This document shows positions 55,087 to 63,850 of a stretch of 64,000 bases of DNA, in pieces. A program made the position numbers and the translations under genes. The notes under the pieces are model-generated. The model saw only the letters and a program-made list of their open reading frames with translations. It was not told the origin of the DNA and did not search any database. The stretch is from Bacteroidales bacterium. GTDB taxonomy: Bacteria > Bacteroidota > Bacteroidia > Bacteroidales > UBA932. The stretch covers positions 372,001-436,000 of the forward strand of contig JAFRNC010000002.1 in the NCBI GenBank assembly GCA_017430365.1, written 5' to 3'. Within the stretch, counting starts at the first letter, position 1, and the number at the start of each line of letters is the position of its first letter.

Positions 55087-55602
55087 TCACTGGACACTCT
55101 CCAGCCACGCCCTGGGCACTGCGGCGCGTGCAAAGAGAGAGTCCATGAGGGAGACGACTACGTAGTTCTTCCCCTGAATCTCAGAGATCCGACCCTCGAC
55201 GCCCTGAAGGGGGCCTTTGGCGACGCGGACTTTCTGTCCCTGCGTCAGCGGGCGGTCCACCAGTCCGCCCTCATCGGTCGACAAGTCCAGAACCCGGCGG
55301 AAATCTTCCATCGCTTTGTCGGGAACCACCATCAAGCGGTGCGTGGCATGGTCAAAAATGTAGTCGATCGGGAGGCCGCGCTCATGGATGAGCGCAAGGG
55401 CATCAGCCTGCGAGGCGCGCACGAATAGCAGGCAGTTGATCACGGGCTTTTCCACCATTCTTCCACGCCAGCCCCGTGTACGTAACGCGGGTACGAAATG
55501 CTCTACGCCCAGAGAGGCCAGGCGATTCCGCACACCCAGTTCAGACCCGTGCCGCGTCCGGGCCACGTACCATTGCCTATCATCGCGGCCGACCGGTTCC
55601 AT
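55087..55602 (-). CDS. UpxY-type transcription antiterminator (NusG paralogue)
   Basis: A 171-residue NusG-like protein of the UpxY family that in Bacteroides lets RNA polymerase read through long capsule operons. The N-terminal NGN domain (about 10-105) has QWYVARTRHGSELGVRNRL and KPVINCLLFVRAS. A KOW domain at the C-terminus (about 120-165) contains TQGQKVRVAKGPLQGVEGRI. It lies 18 bases downstream of the sugar phosphotransferase gene on the same strand, and its stop is 5 bases from that of the convergent capsule operon. UpxY genes are normally the first gene of the operon they control; here the placement is different. No UpxZ-like gene is seen. Confidence 0.85.
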   Translation of the reverse strand: MEPVGRDDRQWYVARTRHGSELGVRNRLASLGVEHFVPALRTRGWRGRMVEKPVINCLLFVRASQADALALIHERGLPIDYIFDHATHRLMVVPDKAMEDFRRVLDLSTDEGGLVDRPLTQGQKVRVAKGPLQGVEGRISEIQGKNYVVVSLMDSLFARAAVPRAWLESVQ

Positions 55603-55620
55603 AGGCGTTGCTGTATCGTT

Positions 55621-56949
55621 TTAGAATTTCCGTCCTATGACGATGCTCAGGAAAGTCAGACCCAGCACCTTGAAGTCGAACCAGACAGAGCGGTTCCGGA
55701 GGTAGTAGAGGTCCAGATCCAGACGCGTGAGCATCTTCTCCAAGGTGTCGGTGTATCCGTTGTAGAGAGTCGCGTAGCTCGTCACACCCGGACGGATCTG
55801 GTAGAGATAGCGGTAACGGGGGTTGCGTTCCATAATCTGGCTGATATAGAACTGCCTCTCCGGGCGGTAACCGATAAATGACATGTCGCCCCTGAAGACA
55901 TTCCAGAGCTGGGGCAGTTCGTCGAGATGGTGGGCGCGGAGGAAGCGTCCGACCCTGGTCAGGCGCGGATCTTCCTCGCCGCTGTACAGTTGCGGGTTAT
56001 CTCCCACCTCCGCATCCTCGCGCATCGAACGGAACTTATAGATATGAAAAGGGCAGCCGCGCTGGCCGATACGTTCCTGGGCGAAAAGCACAGGACCTCC
56101 GTCCTCCAGTTTCACCGCAGCAGCACACACGGCAATCAGCGGAGAAAAAAGAATCAGAAGAATACCCGAAGCAAAGAAGTCGAAGCTACGCTTGATGATG
56201 CGTCCGGCAATGGACATCCCGTCATGCTGAGGATGGTCGGAGAGCGATGTCTTACCTTTCGTGTTGCCACCATCAGGCTCGTTGGGGAAAAGGATGGCAT
56301 CAATGCCGCCAAGCCGCCACTGAAGAGCATCCACGTCCTCGTACCCCTCGCAGTAGTATACGATCCAGTCATGGATTACCCGTCCCTCCATAGCGTGCTC
56401 ACGAGTAAGGAAACCGACCACATTGTGAATACCGTCGCGGTCTGATTTCTCGGCCAAAGCCAGCGAAGCGGGGCCGGTTCCAGCCACCAGCACATTCTTT
56501 TTCCCCACAACGGCATTGATCTCCGCATCGCCGTCGTTGGAGAAGAGCCTGGCTGAGATACGTATGTAGAGCAGGAATATACTGGTCAGCAGGACATCGG
56601 CCAACACCATTGAAATGGCGTTCATGGCTGAAGAGGTGGGGACGATACGGAAAATCAGAACCAAAGCAAGCAGCAGCTCCTTCACTATGATGGCCAGCAC
56701 GACATGTCCCAGCGAGCGGACCGTGGCATAGCGCCTCACGAAACGATAGCATCCCGTAGCGAAGAATCCAATGAGCGAAGCCACCAGGGAACAGCCGATC
56801 CACCTCAACAGTATCGAGACAAAACCCGGAACAGCCGAGGCCAGCCACCTCACCAGCAGAATCGCCAGCAGCGACGCCAATACGGAAAGGATGCTGTCCT
56901 GCAACAGCACTCTCCTGGAGTCATTGTATTTCGGGTCCTTGACGGGCAT
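55621..56949 (-). CDS. Polyprenyl-phosphate hexose-1-phosphate transferase (WcaJ/WbaP type)
   Basis: Initiating enzyme that transfers a sugar-1-phosphate from UDP-sugar to undecaprenyl phosphate, starting the lipid-linked repeat unit. It has 442 residues: an N-terminal region with about four membrane helices (to about 115), a Rossmann-like CoA-binding-type domain (about 140-220), and the C-terminal bacterial sugar transferase domain (about 250-442). That domain has KRSFDFFASGILLILFSPL, FRSMREDAE, LRAHHLDELPQLWNVFRGDMSF-type block (split: HHLDELPQLWNVF, GDMSFIGYRPE) and IRPGVTSY. It is probably cotranscribed with the UpxY gene. It is the only initiating transferase seen, so it presumably serves the large plus-strand locus. 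Confidence 0.95.
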   Translation of the reverse strand: MPVKDPKYNDSRRVLLQDSILSVLASLLAILLVRWLASAVPGFVSILLRWIGCSLVASLIGFFATGCYRFVRRYATVRSLGHVVLAIIVKELLLALVLIFRIVPTSSAMNAISMVLADVLLTSIFLLYIRISARLFSNDGDAEINAVVGKKNVLVAGTGPASLALAEKSDRDGIHNVVGFLTREHAMEGRVIHDWIVYYCEGYEDVDALQWRLGGIDAILFPNEPDGGNTKGKTSLSDHPQHDGMSIAGRIIKRSFDFFASGILLILFSPLIAVCAAAVKLEDGGPVLFAQERIGQRGCPFHIYKFRSMREDAEVGDNPQLYSGEEDPRLTRVGRFLRAHHLDELPQLWNVFRGDMSFIGYRPERQFYISQIMERNPRYRYLYQIRPGVTSYATLYNGYTDTLEKMLTRLDLDLYYLRNRSVWFDFKVLGLTFLSIVIGRKF

Positions 56950-56979
56950 ACTTTGCTTACTTATAACTATTTAATCGTG

Positions 56980-56987
56980 CAAAGTTA
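56980..56987 (-). promoter_or_regulatory. -7 box of the phosphotransferase/upxY operon
   Basis: On the minus strand these bases read TAACTTTG, a perfect TAnnTTTG, about 30 bases before the ATG at 56949. No good TTTG at -33. Confidence 0.55.
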
Positions 56988-57059
56988 TCAAATAAAAGCT
57001 ATCGCAGAAAAAAAACGGACATTTTTTGAATCGACTACGGTAATTACATGTCATTCGCT

Positions 57060-57134
57060 CCCGCCGGTCGCGGCTCTCGCTTCGCTCGGGTCCCGGCTTG
57101 ACCAACCTGTCATTCCCGGCTTGACCGGGAATCT
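57060..57134. repeat. Palindromic intergenic repeat region, copy 2
   Basis: GC-rich palindromic tract in the 325-base gap 56950-57274. At 57109-57134 is an element with perfect stem ATTCCCGG (57112-57119) / CCGGGAAT (57125-57132) and loop CTTGA. A partial second copy (CCCGGCTTGACC) starts at 57092, and an inverted CTCGCTTCGCTCGG segment precedes it. The minus-strand open frame across it is spurious. The same element occurs at 14659-14684. Confidence 0.7.
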
Positions 57135-57225
57135 CATCCTTCAGGCCGGTGAGCAAGGGTGCTTTTCGGCTGACAATGTTCAATCAAGGGCACAGGTACT
57201 ATTATTTGAATTTAGATTATTTGAT

Positions 57226-57257
57226 TTTGAATAATTGCAGATTAAATAATATATTTG
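57226..57257 (+). promoter_or_regulatory. Promoter of the AAA ATPase gene
   Basis: TTTG at 57226-57229, a 20-base spacer and TATATTTG at 57250-57257: the best-matching Bacteroidetes promoter in the window, 18 bases before the ATG at 57275. Confidence 0.75.
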
Positions 57258-57274
57258 CACAAAAGAATAGAGCC

Positions 57275-58408
57275 ATGCTGCAATTCAATCCCTTTATCAT
57301 TACTTCTGATTACTACGGCCCGGATTTCTTCTGTGACAGAAACGAAGAAACTGAAATACTCGAAAGAAACATCCTTAACGGAAGGAACACTGTACTGATC
57401 TCTTCCAGACGCATGGGTAAATCAGGGTTGATTGCACACGTGTTTAACCGGGAACTTGTGAAAACCAACTTCAAGACCTTTACCATTGACTTATTCCCCA
57501 CCTCAAGTCTTTCGGAGATGATCCTGTTACTGGCCAAAAATATTACCGGGGAACTTAAAAGTAAAGGCAATAAAATATGGGAGTCATTTCTAAGTATCGT
57601 GAAGTCTTTAAGGCCAGGGTTCAAGATAGACCCTCTGACCGGCCAGTTCACATTCGATATTTCTCTAGGCGAAATATCAAAGCCGGCAGATTCATTGGAA
57701 GAAATCTTCAATTACTTGGAAGCAAGCGACAGGCCATGCCTCATAGCAATCGATGAGTTCCAGCAAATAGCTGAGTATCCTGAACATAATGTAACAGAAT
57801 TATTGCGGACATATGTCCAGAAATGCAAGCATACATGGTTCATTTTTGCAGGAAGTGACAGGCGAATGATGGAAAAAATGTTCAACAACCCCTCTGAACC
57901 CTTCTACATGAGTTGTTCACCTTTATACTTGGATGCAATCCCGTACGAAAGGTACCTCGTATTTGCCAAACAACACTTTGCAGCGACCGGAAAGAATTTG
58001 GAGGAAGACTGTTTCAGGCATATATATGAGTTATTTGAAGGTCATACCTGGTATGTCCAGCGCACCTTAAATGAATTATTCGATTGGACAAATCCCGGCG
58101 AAACGGCAAGAATGGATATTGTTCCAGACGTCGTGACGTACATTATTAAAACATATGCGCGCACATTCCAAGAGCAGGTTAACATGTTCCCTGAATCGCA
58201 AAAAAGATTATTGATAGCCATAGCGAAAGAGGGAAAGGCAGAAAGAGTAACCTCGGCAGCTTTTTGCAATAGACATTTCTTGAAAAGTCCGAGCACCGTT
58301 CAAAGCGCCCTGCGTGCACTTCATGAGAAAGGGATTGTCAGAAGAGATGGCAATACCTACTCCATTACGAATAGATTTCTGGGATCTTGGCTAGCGAAAG
58401 AATATTAA
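57275..58408 (+). CDS. AAA-type ATPase with C-terminal winged-helix domain
   Basis: A 377-residue ATP-binding protein of the archaeal-type/STAND-like AAA family common in Bacteroidota. N-terminal FFCDRNEETEILER; Walker A ISSRRMGKSGL (G48, K49, S50), Walker B CLIAIDEFQQI (Asp160, Glu161), sensor-like WFIFAGSDRRMM, then a C-terminal winged-helix region (about 315-377). The function of these proteins is not established; they often occur as dispersed paralogues. The frame is open from 57149, but the promoter fixes the ATG at 57275. Base composition is more A+T rich than its neighbours, and no partner gene is adjacent. Confidence 0.85.
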   Translation: MLQFNPFIITSDYYGPDFFCDRNEETEILERNILNGRNTVLISSRRMGKSGLIAHVFNRELVKTNFKTFTIDLFPTSSLSEMILLLAKNITGELKSKGNKIWESFLSIVKSLRPGFKIDPLTGQFTFDISLGEISKPADSLEEIFNYLEASDRPCLIAIDEFQQIAEYPEHNVTELLRTYVQKCKHTWFIFAGSDRRMMEKMFNNPSEPFYMSCSPLYLDAIPYERYLVFAKQHFAATGKNLEEDCFRHIYELFEGHTWYVQRTLNELFDWTNPGETARMDIVPDVVTYIIKTYARTFQEQVNMFPESQKRLLIAIAKEGKAERVTSAAFCNRHFLKSPSTVQSALRALHEKGIVRRDGNTYSITNRFLGSWLAKEY

Positions 58409-58452
58409 AGTAAGCATCCCGCTGTGGATGATCGGGCTCCTCTATTAAAAAT

Positions 58453-58482
58453 TCAAGGGAGGTCCGTGAGGGCCTCCCTTGA
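58453..58482 (-). terminator. Terminator between the ATPase gene and the fimbrial operon
   Basis: Perfect 10-bp stem TCAAGGGAGG (58453-58462) / CCTCCCTTGA (58473-58482) with a 10-base loop. On the minus strand it is followed by ATTTTTAATA, so it best serves the fimbrial operon; it may also stop plus-strand transcripts. Confidence 0.75.
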
Positions 58483-58501
58483 GTATTTAGAGAAAGTGTA
58501 G

Positions 58502-61372
58502 TTACTGAACCGGTTCGTAGTTAACCCGGATATTGGTAATTCGACGGGAACCGGCATCAGTGGTGCCATTGCTACTACTCGTATATGTAACTGCATTGGC
58601 AGAGTTTACCGTCCAAGTCAATACATTACCATTATAACTCTTTGATCCTGTAGACACAGTTGCATTTTGATCAGTATGTCCATTATCGGAGTATGTTATG
58701 ACAATGGAACTAATCTTCATCCCACTTACTGGCGTAAAGGTAATTGTACCATATCCACCATTATCAGAAGCAGTCCTAATATAAGACCAGGCATTTCGTT
58801 TACGACAATTCGCTAGATCTACTGTTACATAGCCATCACTGGAAGTACCAGAGGCGGTACCATTCCAAGAATTGCCAAAGGTATTATACGCGAAATCAGC
58901 ATATCCAATCGGGCTCCGTCGCTGAACGATGGTCGAATTAACCGTCACGGAAGTACCGGTCGCTGCAGCCGTAACGGTGAATTGACGCTGGTTGTTGGTC
59001 TCATTCGCCGGAAGGGTAACAGTCAGTGTCGCGGAACCTTCTCCGGATGTTGCGGATAATGAATAACCGGTCACGCCATTCGGACCTGAAATGCTCGCCG
59101 TCCAGGCCTGTCCTTCCGAAGCGTGGATTGTTACCGTGGTAGTAGTCGCTGCGCCGATGACGGTCTGCGTACTCGGAGTGATAGAGAACTCCAGCGGGTT
59201 CTGGGTAATGGTTACGGTCTGGGAAGTGCCATTATAGGTAACCCTCGCCTCGCGTGTTACAGTGGCAGTAGTACTGCTATTGACCGGGAAGTTGAGAACG
59301 AATTTTCCGTTGCCGGTGCCTCCGGTAATGACGGTCCCTTGTTCATTTGTAATAGAAGTAATGCCACTGCCATTCACTGCAGCCACAGTCCAACTCTTTC
59401 CGTCAGGCTCCGCAAACTCAACCTCAACAGTCACGGAAATCGTGTTGAAAGGAACCGTCGTCTTCAAAGGATTCACATACATTCCATTGTTTAACAAGTT
59501 GACGCTCTGGGTCTTGAAATACTCATTGGCCACATAGATGGTTGTCGCGCTGGCATCCTTGTTGGTCTTGAACTCGGTCGAAATCGTATGATTCGAACTA
59601 TATTCACTATAATTGACCGTACGAATGAAATAGAAGGAATTGGTCGTCCCGTCAACGATGCTCTTGTCGGACTTGACCGGCACGGTGATATCGTTGCCGT
59701 TCCCGTCGGAACCGGTCGAGTAGATCGTGTGATTGATGTCCTCTATGTAAAGTTCCAGCGGGAACATGGATTCAGGAAGGCCGTCCGGCAGACCGATCTT
59801 GAGGACTGTTGAAGAACCCTGGCCGGCAACCTGTTTCGGTACCAGAGACAGGGCCATATCCATCTTCTTCATCACACGGAGGGTGATCTCACGGTACAAC
59901 GTAGAATGGTCATCGCCTTCAACCCCGTTGTCAGCCTTGACCTGAAGCTTGGAAACAAGGTCGGCAGTCTCACTCTGTTCGTTCAGTTCGAACTCGTAGA
60001 AATAAGTACCAGTATCGGAACTGTTAGGTGCAAGTGTGATACTTGTTCCCTCCTTCAGAGCAGATCCCTGTTCAAGAATGCTTACGGTTATCTTAGTGTT
60101 ATCGATTACATCAGGGTGTTTGGCGTCCGGTGCATAATAAACCCACAGGCCTTTCTTGCCACCGGAAGTAAAGTTCTTCTCAACGTACTCTACATAGAGG
60201 CGGGACTCACCGTCGGAAATATCTGTAAGCTTCTGGGCTTCCGTGGACATGGAAACGTTACCGCCGCTGTCGCGGTTCATAGCTTCGGTAGGAGTCGATG
60301 CACCACGGTTACCGATCTTGTGAATCTTGACTTGATAGTGATAGTTGCGGTAAATCGGGAAATAACCTCCAACAGCCTCGTCCATCAGGTCGATACGATA
60401 GTAAGAATAATAATTGTCAGTCGCATGCCCCTCAGCAGTGTACTTCCCCTTCAACAGAATGCAAGTGGCCTTCTGGGATCCGGGATGAGTCCTCTCGTAC
60501 ATGAAATTCAAAGCTGAAACAGCAGAGTTCGGTTCTGGAACAGTGAAATCCATCGGGTCGTCTTCAAAAACAAATCCGTTATACACGGTCGAACCATTGA
60601 CCATCCTGCCCGTTGTTTCATTATATGTATAAGCCTCGAAATCGTCTATGAAATTATCCTGTATCGGAGCAACAGAGCCATAAGTCGGCTTGTTGACAAG
60701 AGTCCAGGAAACCTCGCTCAAGTTGGTTACAGTGTTGTCAATGCTGAGGGAAACTTCCGCGAAATTACGGATCAGTACCAAATCTTCAAATTTTGAGGCA
60801 GTGGCAGCGTTAGGTAAGTAATTCCCTTCACTGTCGGTCTGCATAATGCCGTTTTGGTCCAATTGGGTCAGAATGCCGTCAGGAAGGATCACACGAGTCC
60901 AGAAAGCGCCCACATTACCGGAAGTCTTCATGTTCTTCATGATGGAGTCCTCATCCTCATCATGGAACTTGATGCTCTCATCACCGTTAGCGATTATATG
61001 GACATGCGCCTCGCCGTCATACACCGGAAGCAGAACCCGGAAATAGTAAGGATCCCCATTGGTATGGGCATACTTGGCGTCAGAAGTGAGATTCCCGTCA
61101 GCATCACAGGGTTCAGCGAGGGTATATGCCTGCGGATATCCGGAAGTACCGAAAACAGCAACACGGATATCTTCAATCTGGGGGTCATGAGAAAAAGTAT
61201 TGGCCTTTGTACCCGCCAAAAGCTCCACTTGAGGAATCGTCAACTGCATAGTGACAGCCACAAGCCCTGTCTCACTCGCTTTAGGAAGAAGTTCATTGGG
61301 CGTCAGCTCCTCGACGCATGAAGAAGCCAAACCGAGCAAAAGCGCGAAAAGAATGTATATTGTCTTTTTCAT
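58502..61372 (-). CDS. Large fimbrial-type surface lipoprotein with BACON-like repeats
   Basis: Exported lipoprotein of 956 residues: signal peptide ending LLGLASSC (Cys19), so it should be lipid-anchored. The N-terminal half (about 25-450) looks like a Mfa/fimbrillin-type pilus subunit, with IEDIRVAVFGTSGYPQAY and FRVLLPVYDGEAHVHIIAN. After about residue 640 come at least two BACON-like repeats with xVTITQNPLEFSI and conserved Trp-Thr strands. The last about 110 residues (rich in Thr, Ser and Gly) form a lectin-like tail that I do not recognise. The ATG at 61372 is preferred to a GTG two codons upstream. It is the distal gene of a minus-strand operon. Confidence 0.8.
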   Translation of the reverse strand: MKKTIYILFALLLGLASSCVEELTPNELLPKASETGLVAVTMQLTIPQVELLAGTKANTFSHDPQIEDIRVAVFGTSGYPQAYTLAEPCDADGNLTSDAKYAHTNGDPYYFRVLLPVYDGEAHVHIIANGDESIKFHDEDEDSIMKNMKTSGNVGAFWTRVILPDGILTQLDQNGIMQTDSEGNYLPNAATASKFEDLVLIRNFAEVSLSIDNTVTNLSEVSWTLVNKPTYGSVAPIQDNFIDDFEAYTYNETTGRMVNGSTVYNGFVFEDDPMDFTVPEPNSAVSALNFMYERTHPGSQKATCILLKGKYTAEGHATDNYYSYYRIDLMDEAVGGYFPIYRNYHYQVKIHKIGNRGASTPTEAMNRDSGGNVSMSTEAQKLTDISDGESRLYVEYVEKNFTSGGKKGLWVYYAPDAKHPDVIDNTKITVSILEQGSALKEGTSITLAPNSSDTGTYFYEFELNEQSETADLVSKLQVKADNGVEGDDHSTLYREITLRVMKKMDMALSLVPKQVAGQGSSTVLKIGLPDGLPESMFPLELYIEDINHTIYSTGSDGNGNDITVPVKSDKSIVDGTTNSFYFIRTVNYSEYSSNHTISTEFKTNKDASATTIYVANEYFKTQSVNLLNNGMYVNPLKTTVPFNTISVTVEVEFAEPDGKSWTVAAVNGSGITSITNEQGTVITGGTGNGKFVLNFPVNSSTTATVTREARVTYNGTSQTVTITQNPLEFSITPSTQTVIGAATTTTVTIHASEGQAWTASISGPNGVTGYSLSATSGEGSATLTVTLPANETNNQRQFTVTAAATGTSVTVNSTIVQRRSPIGYADFAYNTFGNSWNGTASGTSSDGYVTVDLANCRKRNAWSYIRTASDNGGYGTITFTPVSGMKISSIVITYSDNGHTDQNATVSTGSKSYNGNVLTWTVNSANAVTYTSSSNGTTDAGSRRITNIRVNYEPVQ

Positions 61373-61384
61373 ATTCACTCAAGA

Positions 61385-63838
61385 TTAATTGTCATGGTAT
61401 CCCAGCCAGGTTGTCGCACCTTCCTGATAAGGTTCCTCACCCCAATACCAGGCGTCATAGACGCAACGGACCGCGGTATCAATATCATTATAACTAGTGT
61501 TAAGTACAGGATTACCTTTCGAATCTCCGATCACTTTTCCGTTGGCAGACCAATAACCAGTCGTATCTCCTACTCCGAAACGGAAAAGAGAAGGAATAAA
61601 ACCGTTCTCGGACAGAGTCACTAAAAACTCGATCTCAGCAAATGTCGGCACTCTCCACCTTCCTGCAGGGTAGCCATTCTCCTGATATGCTGCACAGCGT
61701 TTTTGAGCAGTCTGCAGATTAAAATAAACGCCTGTAGCACCATATGACGAAGCAACAATGAATTTTGGTGCAACTGTATTCTGTGTACCAGTAGTCTCTG
61801 TCGGTCTGTAATTCGTCAGTCCATTGAGATTGGTCAGATTATTTACAGTCTGGGAACGAGGGTCGCCAAGAATATAATCCTTACCTTTAAGTATAGATGA
61901 AGTAATTATGTAATTATTAGGATTATCATTTGTACCAGTACCATTAAGAGTTCCTGCCTGATAACCAATATTGCCCATCCGGTAATTATTACTGCCATTA
62001 CCTCTACTATCATAGACATTAACATTACCACTGTTGGCATTCGAATAATTATTGATTATCACGTATCCGTTGGATAAACGACTTGTCACATAAAGCGAGG
62101 GATACTGTGTAACAGTAATAGTACGGTCAAAGGAAGTGTCGTCGCCGGCAGCCTCGAGGTGGAGAGTAACCACGAAGACATACGGAGCCATATCGAAAGC
62201 CGAGTTCTTATCACCATCCTCATCCAGCATATTGTTGTCCATCGCGTGATTTATCTTCAGGTAAGAAGTACCCTCAGGAATAGTTACCCAGCCTTCTATA
62301 TCCTCATTTGTAAGGCCCTTGGCTGTTTTCAGATCATTGGAAGCAGTGACTGCACCATTCTGCATGAAATAGTCCCTGCCTCCCGAAGGAGTGCTGTAGT
62401 TCAACTGATAAATTTCCCTAACAATCGGAATGACCGTACCGGAAGATACGAAATGAATGTCAATCTCGTCAACATACATATCATACTCGTCCTTGGGAAT
62501 ATCGAGCGAAATATATCGACCGGTGGCCACATTGGAAGTAACCGGATCTTTAGTGCCCCAGTCCTTGACCTGATACTGATCACCGATAATCTTTACATCC
62601 TTGTCGGACCCGACGATATTGACTTCGACGGAATACTCATAGATGCAGTTGCCCTCGTTGACAGTACCGCGCGGTATGACAATCTTGTAATAAACCTCCA
62701 TCTGTTTGTAGGCCTGCCAGTCCTCATCGGTAGGGTCAAAATCTGCAGGATCGTCGAACGTCGGCGCTGTACCCTCTCCAATATACTTATAACCATACCA
62801 AGGAAGGACCAACTTCAGGTAAGGCTGGTTGTCGTCGCCTTCCTCGATGCTGATCGGGTAAGTGTAGAAATGGGCCGTCTTTTTTCCGTCAATCGTAGGA
62901 ACGTCGTTCATGAAATTGTAGGCATACTCGAAGATGTCTCGGGTGCCGAGACCGTATGGTTTAGTTGCCTTTGCCTTGCTATCCGCCACCATATCGCGAT
63001 CAAGCGGACCGCCGAGAGTTGTATGTTCGATGCCATTGGAGAGATAGACACGAGTCTCTTCACCGGAAGGTTGAGGAACCCAGGTTATGTCGCCGCTTTC
63101 CTTATGCTCGACAACTACGTCGTAGGTGAAATTCACAGTGACCTTGGATGCCAGACGCTCAAGCGGGACAACACCGTTGACAACAGCGTCGCCGGCAGCA
63201 GCGTTAGCGGCTGCCACCAGAGTAATCTCAGCTTCACCCGCCATCACAAAGAAAAGGTCATCTGCATCCTCCGGATTATTCTCCGGATTGGGATCCAGGG
63301 CATGGGGCCAGAATAAACCGAAATCTTCAGTATGATCGTCATAAAAGAAAGTAGAGCCTACTTCGAGATTATGCAGTGCCTCCCACGTCTTGGCATCCTC
63401 AGGAATCGTCGTGTTGGGACTCAAAGAGTTATTGGACCCGTAGAAGTCGACATAGTTCGCCACAGCAAAAACCATCGCCTTGGTGTTTCCATCAGGGAAA
63501 ATCTTAGCGAGTTCATCGTGAGAAATGGTCTCAGTGTAAGTCCTGGCGTACTTGTCCGCATCGGTTGTGGTAATAGTGCCTTTGCAAGCATACTCGGCAT
63601 CTTGGGCCACCTTACCGTCTTCCCCGTAAGGGAAGATGAAATAGTCGATCCGTTTTACAAGATTTTCATTATCGGCGCCTAAAGTAGGAACCGGGTCGGC
63701 CTTGGTCATGACCCCACAGGAGAACGTAATGGTAAGATCCTGGCTCTGGACAGGGATTACCGTATTCAAAGGCTCAACGCAGGACGTTGCGGCAAGCGCT
63801 GCCGCCGCAAAAACAATATAATGGATGAATCTTTTCAT
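61385..63838 (-). CDS. Fimbrillin-like lipoprotein (DUF4906 type)
   Basis: Exported lipoprotein of 817 residues with signal peptide ending AALAATSC (Cys20). The N-terminal half resembles Mfa/fimbrillin-type proteins: VKRIDYFIFPYGEDGKV and NTKAMVFAVANYVDF. The C-terminal segment with GRWRVPTFAEIEFLVTLSEN, YWSANGKV and DTAVRCVYDAWYWG is the module seen at the end of DUF4906 proteins. It is probably a structural or tip subunit of type V-like pili or a surface adhesin. It lies 12 bases upstream of the BACON-repeat gene on the same strand. Confidence 0.82.
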   Translation of the reverse strand: MKRFIHYIVFAAAALAATSCVEPLNTVIPVQSQDLTITFSCGVMTKADPVPTLGADNENLVKRIDYFIFPYGEDGKVAQDAEYACKGTITTTDADKYARTYTETISHDELAKIFPDGNTKAMVFAVANYVDFYGSNNSLSPNTTIPEDAKTWEALHNLEVGSTFFYDDHTEDFGLFWPHALDPNPENNPEDADDLFFVMAGEAEITLVAAANAAAGDAVVNGVVPLERLASKVTVNFTYDVVVEHKESGDITWVPQPSGEETRVYLSNGIEHTTLGGPLDRDMVADSKAKATKPYGLGTRDIFEYAYNFMNDVPTIDGKKTAHFYTYPISIEEGDDNQPYLKLVLPWYGYKYIGEGTAPTFDDPADFDPTDEDWQAYKQMEVYYKIVIPRGTVNEGNCIYEYSVEVNIVGSDKDVKIIGDQYQVKDWGTKDPVTSNVATGRYISLDIPKDEYDMYVDEIDIHFVSSGTVIPIVREIYQLNYSTPSGGRDYFMQNGAVTASNDLKTAKGLTNEDIEGWVTIPEGTSYLKINHAMDNNMLDEDGDKNSAFDMAPYVFVVTLHLEAAGDDTSFDRTITVTQYPSLYVTSRLSNGYVIINNYSNANSGNVNVYDSRGNGSNNYRMGNIGYQAGTLNGTGTNDNPNNYIITSSILKGKDYILGDPRSQTVNNLTNLNGLTNYRPTETTGTQNTVAPKFIVASSYGATGVYFNLQTAQKRCAAYQENGYPAGRWRVPTFAEIEFLVTLSENGFIPSLFRFGVGDTTGYWSANGKVIGDSKGNPVLNTSYNDIDTAVRCVYDAWYWGEEPYQEGATTWLGYHDN

Positions 63839-63850
63839 ACTTCTCAGCCG

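Noticed and set aside
56971..57183. 70-codon minus-strand frame in the 325-base gap
   Set aside because: It is a translation of the palindromic repeat, and such peptides occur wherever this element is read by chance.
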